Assembly: GCA_032622095.1 (NCBI GenBank)
Contig: CP136062.1
Span: forward strand, 18,727,739 to 18,791,738
Direction: 5' to 3'
DNA from: Siphonodentalium dalli
Taxonomy: Eukaryota > Mollusca > Scaphopoda > Gadilida > Siphonodentaliidae
DNA: 64,000 nucleotides
Shown: positions 1 through 15,000 of the stretch, one piece after another
How the letters are laid out: each line of letters opens with the position of its first letter
How positions within the stretch are numbered: the stretch's first letter is position 1
Notes under the pieces: generated by a model
Databases searched by the model: none
Told to the model about the DNA's origin: nothing
What the model saw: the letters and a program-made list of their open reading frames with translations, nothing else
Position numbers and translations under genes: made by a program

Positions 1-3000
1 CTTATTATCTGAAAAAGGAACTACTCGTCAATGACTAGTTAGTATTAATTGGTGGTCGTTTGTTGAACTTATTATCTGAAAAAGGGAACTACTCGTCAAT
101 GAGTAGTTAGTATTAATTGGTGGTCGTTTGTTGAACTTATTATCTCAAAAAGGGAACTACTCGTCAATGAGTAGTTAGTATTAATTGGTGGTCGTTTGTT
201 GAACTTATTATCTGAAAAAGGGAACTACTCGTCAATGAGTTGGTGGTCGTTTGTTGAACTTATTATCTGAAAAAGGGAACTACTCGTCAATGAGTAGTTA
301 GTATTAATTGGTGGTCGTTTGTTGAACTTATTATCTGAAAAAGGGAACTACTGGTTAATGAGTAGTTAGTATTAATTGGTGGTCGTTTGTTGAACTTATT
401 ATCTGAAAAAGGGAACTACTCGTCAATGATTAGTTAGTATTAATTGGTGGTCGTTTGTTTAACTTATTATCTGAAAAAGGGAACTACTCGTCAATGAGTA
501 GTTAGTATTAATTGGTGGTCGTTTGTTGAACTTATTATCTGAAAAAGGGATCTACTCGTCAATGAGTTGGTGGTCGTTTGTTGAACTTATTATCTGAAAA
601 AGGGAACTACTCGTCAATGAGTAGTTAGTATTAATTGGTGGTCGTTTGTTGAACTTATTATCTGAAAAAGGGAACTACTCGTCAATGAGTAGTTAGTATT
701 AATTGGTGGTCATATGTTGAACTTATCTGAAAAAGGGAACTACTCGTCAATGAGTAGTTAGTATTAATTGGTGGTCGTTTGTTGAACTTATTATCTGAAA
801 AAGGGAACTACTCGTCAATGATTAGTTAGTATTCATTGGTGGTCGTTTGTTGAACTTATTATCTTAAAAAGGGAACTACTCGTCAATGAGTAGTTAGTAT
901 TAATTGGTTGTCGTTTGTTGAACTTATTATCTGAAAAAGGGAACTACTCGTCAATGAGTAGTTAGTATTAATTGGTGGGCGTTTGTTGAACTTATTATCT
1001 GAAAAAGGGAACTACTCGTCAATGAGTAGTTAGTATTAATTGGTGGTCGTTTGTTGAACTTATTATCTGAAAAAGGGAACTACTCGTCAATGATTAGTTA
1101 GTATTAATTGGTGGTCGTTTGTTGAACTTATTATCTGAAAAAGGGAACTACTCGTCAATGAGTAGTTAGTATTAATTGGTGGTCGTTTGTTGAACTTATT
1201 ATCTGAAAAAGGGAACTACTCGTCAATGAGTAGTTAGTATTAATTGGTGGTCGTTTGTTGAACTTATTATCTGAAAAAGGGAACTACTCGTCAATGAGTT
1301 GGTGGTCGTTTGTTGAACTTATTATCTGAAAAAGGGAACTACTCGTCAATGAGTAGTTAGTATTAATTGGTGGTCGTTTGTTGAACTTATTATCGGAAAA
1401 AGGGAACTACTCGTCAGTGAGTAGTTAGTATTAATTGGTGGTCGTTTGTTGAACTTATTATCTGAAAAAGGGAACTACTCGTCAAATGAGTAGTTAGTAT
1501 TAATTGGTGGTCGTTTGTTGAACTTATTATCTGAAAAAGGGAACTACTCGTCAATGAGTAGTTAGTATTAATTGGTGGTCGTTTGTTGAACTTATTATCT
1601 GAAAAAGGGATCTACTCGTCAATGAGTTGGTGGTCGTTTGTTGAACTTATTATCTGAAAAAAGGGAACTACTCGTCAATGAGTAGTTAGTATTAATTGGT
1701 GGTCGTTTGTTGAACTTATTATCTGAAAAAGGGAACTACTCGTCAATGAGTAGTTAGTATTAATTGGTGGTCGTTTGTTGAACTTATTATCTGAAAAAGG
1801 GAAGTACTCGTCAAATGAGTAGTTAGTATTAATTGGTGGTCGTTTGTTGAACTTATTATCTGAAAAAGGGAACTACTCGTCAATGAGTAGTTACTATTAA
1901 TTGGTGGTCGTTTGTTGAACTTATTATCTGAAAAAGGGAACTACTCGTCAATGAGTAGTTAGTATTAATTGGTGGTCGTTTGTTGAACTTATTATCTGAA
2001 AAAAGGAACTACTCGTCAATGACTAGTTAGTATTAATTGGTGGTCGTTTGTTGAACTTATTATCTGAAAAAGGGAACTACTCGTCAATGAGTAGTTAGTA
2101 TTAATCGGTGGTCGTTTGTTGAACTTATTATCTGAAAAAGGGAACTACTCGTCAATGAGTAGTTAGTATTAATTGGTGGTCGTTTGTTGAACTTATTATC
2201 TGAAAAAGGGAACTACTCGTCAATGAGTAGTTAGTATTAATTGGTGGTCGTTTGTTGAACTTATTATCTGAAAAAGGGAACTACTCGTCAATGAGTAGTT
2301 AGTATTAATTGGTGGTCGTTTGTTGAACTTATTATCTGAAAAAGGGAACTACTCGTCAATGAGTAGTTAGTATTAATTGGTGGTCGTTTGTTGAACTTAG
2401 AGTAGTTAGTATTAATCGGTGGTCGTTTGTTGAACTTATTATCTGAAAAAGGGAACTACTCGTCAATGAGTAGTTAGTATTAATTGGTGGTCGTTTGTTG
2501 AACTTATTATCTGAAAAAGGGAACTACTCGTCAATGAGTAGTTAGTATTAATTGGTGGTCGTTTGTTGAACTTATTATCTGAAAAAGGGAACTACTCGTC
2601 AATGAGTAGTTAGTATTAATTGGTGGTCGTTTGTTGAACTTATTATCTGAAAAAGGGAACTACTCGTCAATGATTAGTTAGTATTAATTGGTTATCGTTT
2701 GTTGAACTTATTATCTGAAAAAGGGAACTACTCATCAATGAGTAGTTAGTATTAATTGGTGGTCGTTTGTTGAACTTATTATCTGAAAAAGGGAACTACT
2801 CGTCAATGAGTAGTTAGTATTAATTGGTGGTCGTTTGTTGAACTTATTATCTGAAAAAGGAACTACTCGTCAATGACTAGTTAGTATTAATTGGTGGTCG
2901 TTTGTTGAACTTATTATCTGAAAAATGGAACTACTCGTCAATGAGTAGTTAGTATTAATTGGTGGTCGTTTGTTGAACTTATTATCTGAAAAAGGGAACT

Positions 3001-6000
3001 ACTCGTCAATGATTAGTTAGTATTAATTGGTGGTCGTTTGTTGAACATATTATCTGAAAAAGGGAACTACTCGTCAATGAGTAGTTAGTATTAATTGGTG
3101 GTCGTTTGTTGAACTTATTATCTGAAAAAGGGAACTACTCGTCAATGAGTTGGTGGTCGTTTGTTGAACTTATTATCTGAAAAAGGGAACTACTCGTCAA
3201 TGAGTAGTTAGTATTAATTGGTGGTCGTTTGTTGAACTTATTATCTGAAAAAGGGAACTACTCGTCAATGAGTAGTTAGTATTAATTGGTGGTCGTTTGT
3301 TGAACTTATTATCTGAAAAAGGGAACTACTCGTCAATGATTAGTTAGTATTAATTGGTGGTCGTTTGTTGAACTTATTATCTGAAAAAGGGAACTACTCG
3401 TCAATGAGTAGTTAGTATTAATTGGTGGTCGTTTGTTGAACTTATTATCTGAAAAAGGAACTACTCGTCAATGACTAGTTAGTATTAATTGGTGGTCGTT
3501 TGTTGAACTTATTATCTGAAAAAGGGAACTACTCGTCAATGAGTAGTTAGTATTAATCGGTGGTCGTTTGTTGAACTTATTATCTGAAAAAGGGAACTAC
3601 TCGTCAATGAGTAGTTAGTATTAATTGGTGGTCGTTTGTTGAACTTATTATCTGAAAAAGGGAACTACTCGTCAATGAGTAGTTAGTATTAATTGGTGGT
3701 CGTTTGTTGAACTTATTATCTGAAAAAGGGAACTACTCGTCAATGAGTAGTTAGTATTAATTGGTGGTCGTTTGTTGAACTTATTATCTGAAAAAGGGAA
3801 CTACTCGTCAATGAGTAGTTAGTATTAATTGGTGGTCGTTTGTTGAACTTATTATCTGAAAAAGGGAACTACTCGTCAAATGAGTAGTTAGTATTAATTG
3901 GTGGTCGTTTGTTGAACTTATTATCTGAAAAAGGGAACTACTCGTCAGTGAGTAGTTAGTATTAATTGGTGGTCGTTTGTTGAACTTATTATCTGAAAAA
4001 GGGAACTACTCGTCAATGAGTTGGTGGTCGTTTGTTGAACTTATTATCTGAAAAAGGGAACTACTCGTCAATGAGTAGTTAGTATTAATCGGTGGTCGTT
4101 TGTTGAACTTATTATCTGAAAAAGGGAACTACTCGTCAATGAGTAGTTAGTATTAATTGGTGGTCGTTTGTTGAACTTATTATCTGAAAAAGGGAACTAC
4201 TCGTCAATGAGTAGTTAGTATTAATTGGTGGTCGTTTGTTGAACTTATTATCTGAAAAAGGGAACTACTCGTCAATGAGTAGTTAGTATTAATTGGTGGT
4301 CGTTTGTTGAACTTATTATCTGAAAAAGGGAACTACTCGTCAATGATTAGTTAGTATTAATTGGTTATCGTTTGTTGAACTTATTATCTGAAAAAGGGAA
4401 CTACTCATCAATGAGTAGTTAGTATTAATTGGTGGTCGTTTGTTGAACTTATTATCTGAAAAAGGGAACTACTCGTCAATGAGTAGTTAGTATTAATTGG
4501 TGGTCGTTTGTTGAACTTATTATCTGAAAAAGGAACTACTCGTCAATGACTAGTTAGTATTAATTGGTGGTCGTTTGTTGAACTTATTATCTGAAAAATG
4601 GAACTACTCGTCAATGAGTAGTTAGTATTAATTGGTGGTCGTTTGTTGAACTTATTATCTGAAAAAGGGAACTACTCGTCAATGATTAGTTAGTATTAAT
4701 TGGTGGTCGTTTGTTGAACATATTATCTGAAAAAGGGAACTACTCGTCAATGAGTAGTTAGTATTAATTGGTGGTCGTTTGTTGAACTTATTATCTGAAA
4801 AAGGGAACTACTCGTCAATGAGTAGTTAGTATTAATTGGTGGTCGTTTGTTGAACTTATTATCTGAAAAAGGGAACTACTCGTCAATGATTAGTTAGTAT
4901 TAATTGGTGGTCGTTTGTTGAACTTATTATCTGAAAAAGGGAACTACTCGTCAATGAGTAGTTAGTATTAATTGGTTGTCGTTTGTTGAACTTATTATCT
5001 GAAAAAGGGAACTACTCGTCAATGATTAGTTAGTATTAATTGGTGGTCGTTTGTTGAACTTATTATCTGAAAAAGGGAACTACTCGTCAATGAGTTGGTG
5101 GTCGTTTGTTGAACTTATTATCTGAAAAAGGGAACTACTCGTCAATGAGTAGTTAGTATTAATTGGTGGTCGTTTGTTGAACTTATTATCTGAAAAAGGG
5201 AACTACTCGTCAATGAGTAGTTAGTATTAATTGGTGGTCGTTTGTTGAACTTATTATCTGAAAAAGGGAACTACTCGTCAATGATTAGTTAGTATTAATT
5301 GGTGGTCGTTTGTTGAACTTATTATCTGAAAAAGGGAACTACTCGTCAATGAGTAGTTAGTATTAATTGGTGGTCGTTTGTTGAACTTATTATCTGAAAA
5401 AGGGAACTACTCGTCAATGAGTAGTTAGTATTAATTGGTGGTCGTTTGTTGAACTTATTATCTGAAAAAGGGAACTACTCGTCAATGAGTAGTTAGTATT
5501 AATTGGTGGTCGTTTGTTGAACTTATTATCTGAAAAAGGGAACTACTCGTCAATGATTAGTTAGTATTCATTGGTGGTCGTTTGTTGAACTTATTATCTT
5601 AAAAAGGGAACTACTCGTCAATGAGTAGTTAGTATTAATTGGTGGTCGTTTGTTGAACTTATTATCTGAAAAAGGGAACTACTCGTCAATGAGTAGTTAG
5701 TATTAATTGGTGGGCGTTTGTTGAACTTATTATCTGAAAAAGGGAACTACTCGTCAATGAGTAGTTAGTATTAATTGGTTGTCGTTTGTTGAACTTATTA
5801 TCTGAAAAAGGGAACTACTCGTCAATGATTAGTTAGTATTAATTGGTGGTCGTTTGTTGAACTTATTATCTGAAAAAGGGAACTACTCGTCAATGAGTAG
5901 TTAGTATTAATTGGTGGGCGTTTGTTGAACTTATTATCTGAAAAAGGGAACTACTCGTCAATGAGTAGTTAGTATTAATTGGTGGTCGTTTGTTGAACTT

Positions 6001-9000
6001 ATTATCTGAAAAAGGGAACTACTCGTCAATGAGTAGTTAGTATTAATTGGTGGGCGTTTGTTGAACTTATTATCTGAAAAAGGGAACTACTCGTGAATGA
6101 GTAGTTAGTATTAATTGGTGGGCGTTTGTTGAACTTATTATCTGAAAAAGGGAACTACTCGTCAATGAGTAGTTAGTATTAATTGGTGGTCGTTTGTTGA
6201 ACTTATTATCTGAAAAAGGGAACTACTCGTCAATGAGTAGTTAGTATTAATTGGTGGTCGTTTGTTGAATTTATTATCTGAAAAAGGGAACTACTCGTGA
6301 ATGAGTAGTTAGTATTAATTGGTGGTCGTTTGTTGAACTTATTATCTGAAAAAGGGAACTACTCGTCAATGATTAGTTAGTATTAATTGGTGGTCGTTTG
6401 TTGAACTTATTATCTGAAAAAGGGAACTACTCGTCAATGATTAGTTAGTATTCATTGGTGGTCGTTTGTTGAACTTATTATCTGAAAAAGGGAACTACTC
6501 GTCAATGATTAGTTAGTATTAATTGGTGGTCGTTTGTTGAACTTATTATCTGAAAAAGGGAACTACTCGTCAATGAGTTGGTGGTCGTTTGTTGAACTTA
6601 TTATCTGAAAAAGGGAACTACTCGTCAATGATTAGTTAGTATTAATTGGTGGTCGTTTGTTGAACTTATTATCTGAAAAAGGTAACTACTCGTCAATGAG
6701 TAGTTAGTATTAATTGGTGGTCGTTTGTTGAACTTATTATCTGAAAAAGGGAACTACTCGTCAATGATTAGTTAGTATTAATTGGTGGTCGTTTGTTGAA
6801 CTTATTATCTGAAAAAGGGAACTACTCGTCAATGAGTAGTTAGTATTAATTGGTGGTCGTTTGTTGAACTTATTATCTGAAAAAGGGAACTACTCGTCAA
6901 TGAGTAGTTAGTATTAATTGGTGGTCGTTTGTTGAACTTATTATCTGAAAAAGGGAACTACTCGTCAATGAGTAGTTAGTATTAATTGGTGGTCGTTTGT
7001 TGAACTTATTATCTGAAAAAGGGAACTACTCGTCAATGATTAGTTAGTATTCATTGGTGGTCGTTTGTTGAACTTATTATCTTAAAAAGGGAACTACTCG
7101 TCAATGAGTAGTTAGTATTAATTGGTGGTCGTTTGTTGAACTTATTATCTGAAAAAGGGAACTACTCGTCAATGAGTAGTTAGTATTAATTGGTGGGCGT
7201 TTGTTGAACTTATTATCTGAAAAAGGGAACTACTCGTCAATGAGTAGTTAGTATTAATTGGTGGTCATATGTTGAACTTATTATCTGAAAAAGGGAACTA
7301 CTCGTCAATGAGTAGTTAGTATTAATTGGTGGTCGTTTGTTGAACTTATTATCTGAAAAAGGGAACTACTCGTCAATGATTAGTTAGTATTCATTGGTGG
7401 TCGTTTGTTGAACTTATTATCTTAAAAAGGGAACTACTCGTCAATGAGTAGTTAGTATTAATTGGTTGTCGTTTGTTGAACTTATTATCTGAAAAAGGGA
7501 ACTACTCGTCAATGAGTAGTTAGTATTAATTGGTGGGCGTTTGTTGAACTTATTATCTGAAAAAGGGAACTACTCGTCAATGAGTAGTTAGTATTAATTG
7601 GTGGTCGTTTGTTGAACTTATTATCTGAAAAAGGGAACTACTCGTCAATGATTAGTTAGTATTAATTGGTGGTCGTTTGTTGAACTTATTATCTGAAAAA
7701 GGGAACTACTCGTCAATGAGTAGTTAGTATTAATTGGTGGTCGTTTGTTGAACTTATTATATGAAAAAGGGAACTACTCGTCAATGAGTAGTTAGTATTA
7801 ATTGGTGGTCGTTTGTTGAACTTATTATCTGAAAAAGGGAACTACTCGTCAATGAGTAGTTAGTATTAATTGGTGGTCGTTTGTTGAACTTATTATCTGA
7901 AAAAGGGAACTACTCGTCAATGAGTAGTTAGTATTAATTGGTGGTCGTTTGTTGAACTTATTATCGGAAAAAGGGAACTACTCGTCAGTGAGTAGTTAGT
8001 ATTAATTGGTGGTCGTTTGTTGAACTTATTATCTGAAAAAGGGAACTACTCGTCAAATGAGTAGTTAGTATTAATTGGTGGTCGTTTGTTGAACTTATTA
8101 TCTGAAAAAGGGAACTACTCGTCAATGAGTAGTTAGTATTAATTGGTGGTCGTTTGTTGAACTTATTATCTGAAAAAGGGATCTACTCGTCAATGAGTTG
8201 GTGGTCGTTTGTTGAACTTATTATCTGAAAAAAGGGAACTACTCGTCAATGAGTAGTTAGTATTAATTGGTGGTCGTTTGTTGAACTTATTATCTGAATA
8301 AGGGAACTAATCGTCAATGAGTAGTTAGTATTAATTGGTGGTCGTTTGTTGAACTTATTATCTGAAAAAGGGAACTACTCGTCAAATGAGTAGTTAGTAT
8401 TAATTGGTGGTCGTTTGTTGAACTTATTATCTGAAAAAGGGAACTACTCGTCAATGAGTAGTTACTATTAATTGGTGGTCGTTTGTTGAACTTATTATCT
8501 GAAAAAGGGAACTACTCGTCAATGAGTAGTTAGTATTAATTGGTGGTCGTTTGTTGAACTTATTATCTGAAAAAAGGAACTACTCGTCAATGACTAGTTA
8601 GTATTAATTGGTGGTCGTTTGTTGAACTTATTATCTGAAAAAGGGAACTACTCGTCAATGAGTAGTTAGTATTAATCGGTGGTCGTTTGTTGAACTTATT
8701 ATCTGAAAAAGGGAACTACTCGTCAATGAGTAGTTAGTATTAATTGGTGGTCGTTTGTTGAACTTATTATCTGAAAAAGGGAACTACTCGTCAATGAGTA
8801 GTTAGTATTAATTGGTGGTCGTTTGTTGAACTTATTATCTGAAAAAGGGAACTACTCGTCAATGAGTAGTTAGTATTAATTGGTGGTCGTTTGTTGAACT
8901 TATTATCTGAAAAAGGGAACTACTCGTCAATGAGTAGTTAGTATTAATTGGTGGTCGTTTGTTGAACTTATTATCTGAAAAAGGGAACTACTCGTCAAAT

Positions 9001-12000
9001 GAGTAGTTAGTATTAATTGGTGGTCGTTTGTTGAACTTATTATCTGAAAAAGGGAACTACTCGTCAGTGAGTAGTTAGTATTAATTGGTGGTCGTTTGTT
9101 GAACTTATTATCTGAAAAAGGGAACTACTCGTCAATGAGTTGGTGGTCGTTTGTTGAACTTATTATCTGAAAAAGGGAACTACTCGTCAATGAGTAGTTA
9201 GTATTAATCGGTGGTCGTTTGTTGAACTTATTATCTGAAAAAGGGAACTACTCGTCAATGAGTAGTTAGTATTAATTGGTGGTCGTTTGTTGAACTTATT
9301 ATCTGAAAAAGGGAACTACTCGTCAATGAGTAGTTAGTATTAATTGGTGGTCGTTTGTTGAACTTATTATCTGAAAAAGGGAACTACTCGTCAATGAGTA
9401 GTTAGTATTAATTGGTGGTCGTTTGTTGAACTTATTATCTGAAAAAGGGAACTACTCGTCAATGATTAGTTAGTATTAATTGGTTATCGTTTGTTGAACT
9501 TATTATCTGAAAAAGGGAACTACTCATCAATGAGTAGTTAGTATTAATTGGTGGTCGTTTGTTGAACTTATTATCTGAAAAAGGGAACTACTCGTCAATG
9601 AGTAGTTAGTATTAATTGGTGGTCGTTTGTTGAACTTATTATCTGAAAAAGGAACTACTCGTCAATGACTAGTTAGTATTAATTGGTGGTCGTTTGTTGA
9701 ACTTATTATCTGAAAAATGGAACTACTCGTCAATGAGTAGTTAGTATTAATTGGTGGTCGTTTGTTGAACTTATTATCTGAAAAAGGGAACTACTCGTCA
9801 ATGATTAGTTAGTATTAATTGGTGGTCGTTTGTTGAACATATTATCTGAAAAAGGGAACTACTCGTCAATGAGTAGTTAGTATTAATTGGTGGTCGTTTG
9901 TTGAACTTATTATCTGAAAAAGGGAACTACTCGTCAATGAGTTGGTGGTCGTTTGTTGAACTTATTATCTGAAAAAGGGAACTACTCGTCAATGAGTAGT
10001 TAGTATTAATTGGTGGTCGTTTGTTGAACTTATTATCTGAAAAAGGGAACTACTCGTCAATGAGTAGTTAGTATTAATTGGTGGTCGTTTGTTGAACTTA
10101 TTATCTGAAAAAGGGAACTACTCGTCAATGATTAGTTAGTATTAATTGGTGGTCGTTTGTTGAACTTATTATCTGAAAAAGGGAACTACTCGTCAATGAG
10201 TAGTTAGTATTAATTGGTGGTCGTTTGTTGAACTTATTATCTGAAAAAAGGAACTACTCGTCAATGACTAGTTAGTATTAATTGGTGGTCGTTTGTTGAA
10301 CTTATTATCTGAAAAAGGGAACTACTCGTCAATGAGTAGTTAGTATTAATCGGTGGTCGTTTGTTGAACTTATTATCTGAAAAAGGGAACTACTCGTCAA
10401 TGAGTAGTTAGTATTAATTGGTGGTCGTTTGTTGAACTTATTATCTGAAAAAGGGAACTACTCGTCAATGAGTAGTTAGTATTAATTGGTGGTCGTTTGT
10501 TGAACTTATTATCTGAAAAAGGGAACTACTCGTCAATGAGTAGTTAGTATTAATTGGTGGTCGTTTGTTGAACTTATTATCTGAAAAAGGGAACTACTCG
10601 TCAATGAGTAGTTAGTATTAATTGGTGGTCGTTTGTTGAACTTATTATCTGAAAAAGGGAACTACTCGTCAAATGAGTAGTTAGTATTAATTGGTGGTCG
10701 TTTGTTGAACTTATTATCTGAAAAAGGGAACTACTCGTCAGTGAGTAGTTAGTATTAATTGGTGGTCGTTTGTTGAACTTATTATCTGAAAAAGGGAACT
10801 ACTCGTCAATGAGTTGGTGGTCGTTTGTTGAACTTATTATCTGAAAAAGGGAACTACTCGTCAATGAGTAGTTAGTATTAATCGGTGGTCGTTTGTTGAA
10901 CTTATTATCTGAAAAAGGGAACTACTCGTCAATGAGTAGTTAGTATTAATTGGTGGTCGTTTGTTGAACTTATTATCTGAAAAAGGGAACTACTCGTCAA
11001 TGAGTAGTTAGTATTAATTGGTGGTCGTTTGTTGAACTTATTATCTGAAAAAGGGAACTACTCGTCAATGAGTAGTTAGTATTAATTGGTGGTCGTTTGT
11101 TGAACTTATTATCTGAAAAAGGGAACTACTCGTCAATGATTAGTTAGTATTAATTGGTTATCGTTTGTTGAACTTATTATCTGAAAAAGGGAACTACTCA
11201 TCAATGAGTAGTTAGTATTAATTGGTGGTCGTTTGTTGAACTTATTATCTGAAAAAGGGAACTACTCGTCAATGAGTAGTTAGTATTAATTGGTGGTCGT
11301 TTGTTGAACTTATTATCTGAAAAAGGAACTACTCGTCAATGACTAGTTAGTATTAATTGGTGGTCGTTTGTTGAACTTATTATCTGAAAAATGGAACTAC
11401 TCGTCAATGAGTAGTTAGTATTAATTGGTGGTCGTTTGTTGAACTTATTATCTGAAAAAGGGAACTACTCGTCAATGATTAGTTAGTATTAATTGGTGGT
11501 CGTTTGTTGAACATATTATCTGAAAAAGGGAACTACTCGTCAATGAGTAGTTAGTATTAATTGGTGGTCGTTTGTTGAACTTATTATCTGAAAAAGGGAA
11601 CTACTCGTCAATGAGTAGTTAGTATTAATTGGTGGTCGTTTGTTGAACTTATTATCTGAAAAAGGGAACTACTCGTCAATGATTAGTTAGTATTAATTGG
11701 TGGTCGTTTGTTGAACTTATTATCTGAAAAAGGGAACTACTCGTCAATGAGTAGTTAGTATTAATTGGTTGTCGTTTGTTGAACTTATTATCTGAAAAAG
11801 GGAACTACTCGTCAATGATTAGTTAGTATTAATTGGTGGTCGTTTGTTGAACTTATTATCTGAAAAAGGGAACTACTCGTCAATGAGTTGGTGGTCGTTT
11901 GTTGAACTTATTATCTGAAAAAGGGAACTACTCGTCAATGAGTAGTTAGTATTAATTGGTGGTCGTTTGTTGAACTTATTATCTGAAAAAGGGAACTACT

Positions 12001-15000
12001 CGTCAATGAGTAGTTAGTATTAATTGGTGGTCGTTTGTTGAACTTATTATCTGAAAAAGGGAACTACTCGTCAATGATTAGTTAGTATTAATTGGTGGTC
12101 GTTTGTTGAACTTATTATCTGAAAAAGGGAACTACTCGTCAATGAGTAGTTAGTATTAATTGGTGGTCGTTTGTTGAACTTATTATCTGAAAAAGGGAAC
12201 TACTCGTCAATGAGTAGTTAGTATTAATTGGTGGTCGTTTGTTGAACTTATTATCTGAAAAAGGGAACTACTCGTCAATGAGTAGTTAGTATTAATTGGT
12301 GGTCGTTTGTTGAACTTATTATCTGAAAAAGGGAACTACTCGTCAATGATTAGTTAGTATTCATTGGTGGTCGTTTGTTGAACTTATTATCTTAAAAAGG
12401 GAACTACTCGTCAATGAGTAGTTAGTATTAATTGGTGGTCGTTTGTTGAACTTATTATCTGAAAAAGGGAACTACTCGTCAATGAGTAGTTAGTATTAAT
12501 TGGTGGGCGTTTGTTGAACTTATTATCTGAAAAAGGGAACTACTCGTCAATGAGTAGTTAGTATTAATTGGTTGTCGTTTGTTGAACTTATTATCTGAAA
12601 AAGGGAACTACTCGTCAATGATTAGTTAGTATTAATTGGTGGTCGTTTGTTGAACTTATTATCTGAAAAAGGGAACTACTCGTCAATGAGTAGTTAGTAT
12701 TAATTGGTGGGCGTTTGTTGAACTTATTATCTGAAAAAGGGAACTACTCGTCAATGAGTAGTTAGTATTAATTGGTGGTCGTTTGTTGAACTTATTATCT
12801 GAAAAAGGGAACTACTCGTCAATGAGTAGTTAGTATTAATTGGTGGGCGTTTGTTGAACTTATTATCTGAAAAAGGGAACTACTCGTGAATGAGTAGTTA
12901 GTATTAATTGGTGGGCGTTTGTTGAACTTATTATCTGAAAAAGGGAACTACTCGTCAATGAGTAGTTAGTATTAATTGGTGGTCGTTTGTTGAACTTATT
13001 ATCTGAAAAAGGGAACTACTCGTCAATGAGTAGTTAGTATTAATTGGTGGTCGTTTGTTGAATTTATTATCTGAAAAAGGGAACTACTCGTGAATGAGTA
13101 GTTAGTATTAATTGGTGGTCGTTTGTTGAACTTATTATCTGAAAAAGGGAACTACTCGTCAATGATTAGTTAGTATTAATTGGTGGTCGTTTGTTGAACT
13201 TATTATCTGAAAAAGGGAACTACTCGTCAATGATTAGTTAGTATTCATTGGTGGTCGTTTGTTGAACTTATTATCTGAAAAAGGGAACTACTCGTCAATG
13301 ATTAGTTAGTATTAATTGGTGGTCGTTTGTTGAACTTATTATCTGAAAAAGGGAACTACTCGTCAATGAGTTGGTGGTCGTTTGTTGAACTTATTATCTG
13401 AAAAAGGGAACTACTCGTCAATGATTAGTTAGTATTAATTGGTGGTCGTTTGTTGAACTTATTATCTGAAAAAGGTAACTACTCGTCAATGAGTAGTTAG
13501 TATTAATTGGTGGTCGTTTGTTGAACTTATTATCTGAAAAAGGGAACTACTCGTCAATGATTAGTTAGTATTAATTGGTGGTCGTTTGTTGAACTTATTA
13601 TCTGAAAAAGGGAACTACTCGTCAATGAGTAGTTAGTATTAATTGGTGGTCGTTTGTTGAACTTATTATCTGAAAAAGGGAACTACTCGTCAATGAGTAG
13701 TTAGTATTAATTGGTGGTCGTTTGTTGAACTTATTATCTGAAAAAGGGAACTACTCGTCAATGAGTAGTTAGTATTAATTGGTGGTCGTTTGTTGAACTT
13801 ATTATCTGAAAAAGGGAACTACTCGTCAATGATTAGTTAGTATTCATTGGTGGTCGTTTGTTGAACTTATTATCTTAAAAAGGGAACTACTCGTCAATGA
13901 GTAGTTAGTATTAATTGGTGGTCGTTTGTTGAACTTATTATCTGAAAAAGGGAACTACTCGTCAATGAGTAGTTAGTATTAATTGGTGGGCGTTTGTTGA
14001 ACTTATTATCTGAAAAAGGGAACTACTCGTCAATGAGTAGTTAGTATTAATTGGTGGTCGTTTGTTGAACTTATTATCTGAAAAAGGGAACTACTCGTCA
14101 ATGATTAGTTAGTATTAATTGGTGGTCGTTTGTTGAACTTATTATCTGAAAAAGGGAACTACTCGTCAATGAGTAGTTAGTATTAATTGGTGGGCGTTTG
14201 TTGAACTTATTATCTGAAAAAGGGAACTACTCGTCAATGAGTTGGTGGTCGTTTGTTGAACTTATTATCTGAAAAAGGGAACTACTCGTGAATGAGTAGT
14301 TAGTATTAATTGGTGGGCGTTTGTTGAACTTATTATCTGAAAAAAGGGAACTACTCGTCAATGAGTAGTTAGTATTAATTGGTGGTCGTTTGTTGAACTT
14401 ATTATCTGAAAAAGGGAACTACTCGTCAATGATTAGTTAGTATTCATTGGTGGTCGTTTGTTGAACTTATTATCTGAAAAAGGGAACTACTCGTCAATGA
14501 GTAGTTAGTATTAATTGGTGGTCGTTTGTTGAACTTATTATCTGAAAAAGGGAACTACTCGTGAATGAGTAGTTAGTATTAATTGGTGGGCGTTTGTTGA
14601 ACTTATTAGCTGAAAAAGGGAACTACTCGTCAATGAGTTGGTTGTCGTTTGTTGAACTTATTATCTGAAAAAGGGAACTACTCGTCAATGAGTAGTTAGT
14701 ATTAATTGGTGGTCGTTTGTTGAACTTATTATCTGAAAATGGGAACTACTCGTCAATGATTAGTTAGTATTAATTGGTGGTCGTTTGTTGAACTTATTAT
14801 CTGAAAAAGGGAACTACTCGTCAATGAGTTGGTGGTCGTTTGTTGAACTTATTATCTGAAAAAGGGAACTACTCGTCAATGAGTAGTTAGTATTAATTGG
14901 TGGTCGTTTGTTGAACTTATTATTTGAAAATGGGAACTACTCGTCAATGATTAGTTAGTATTAATTGGTGGTCGTTTGTTGAACTTATTATCTGAAAAAG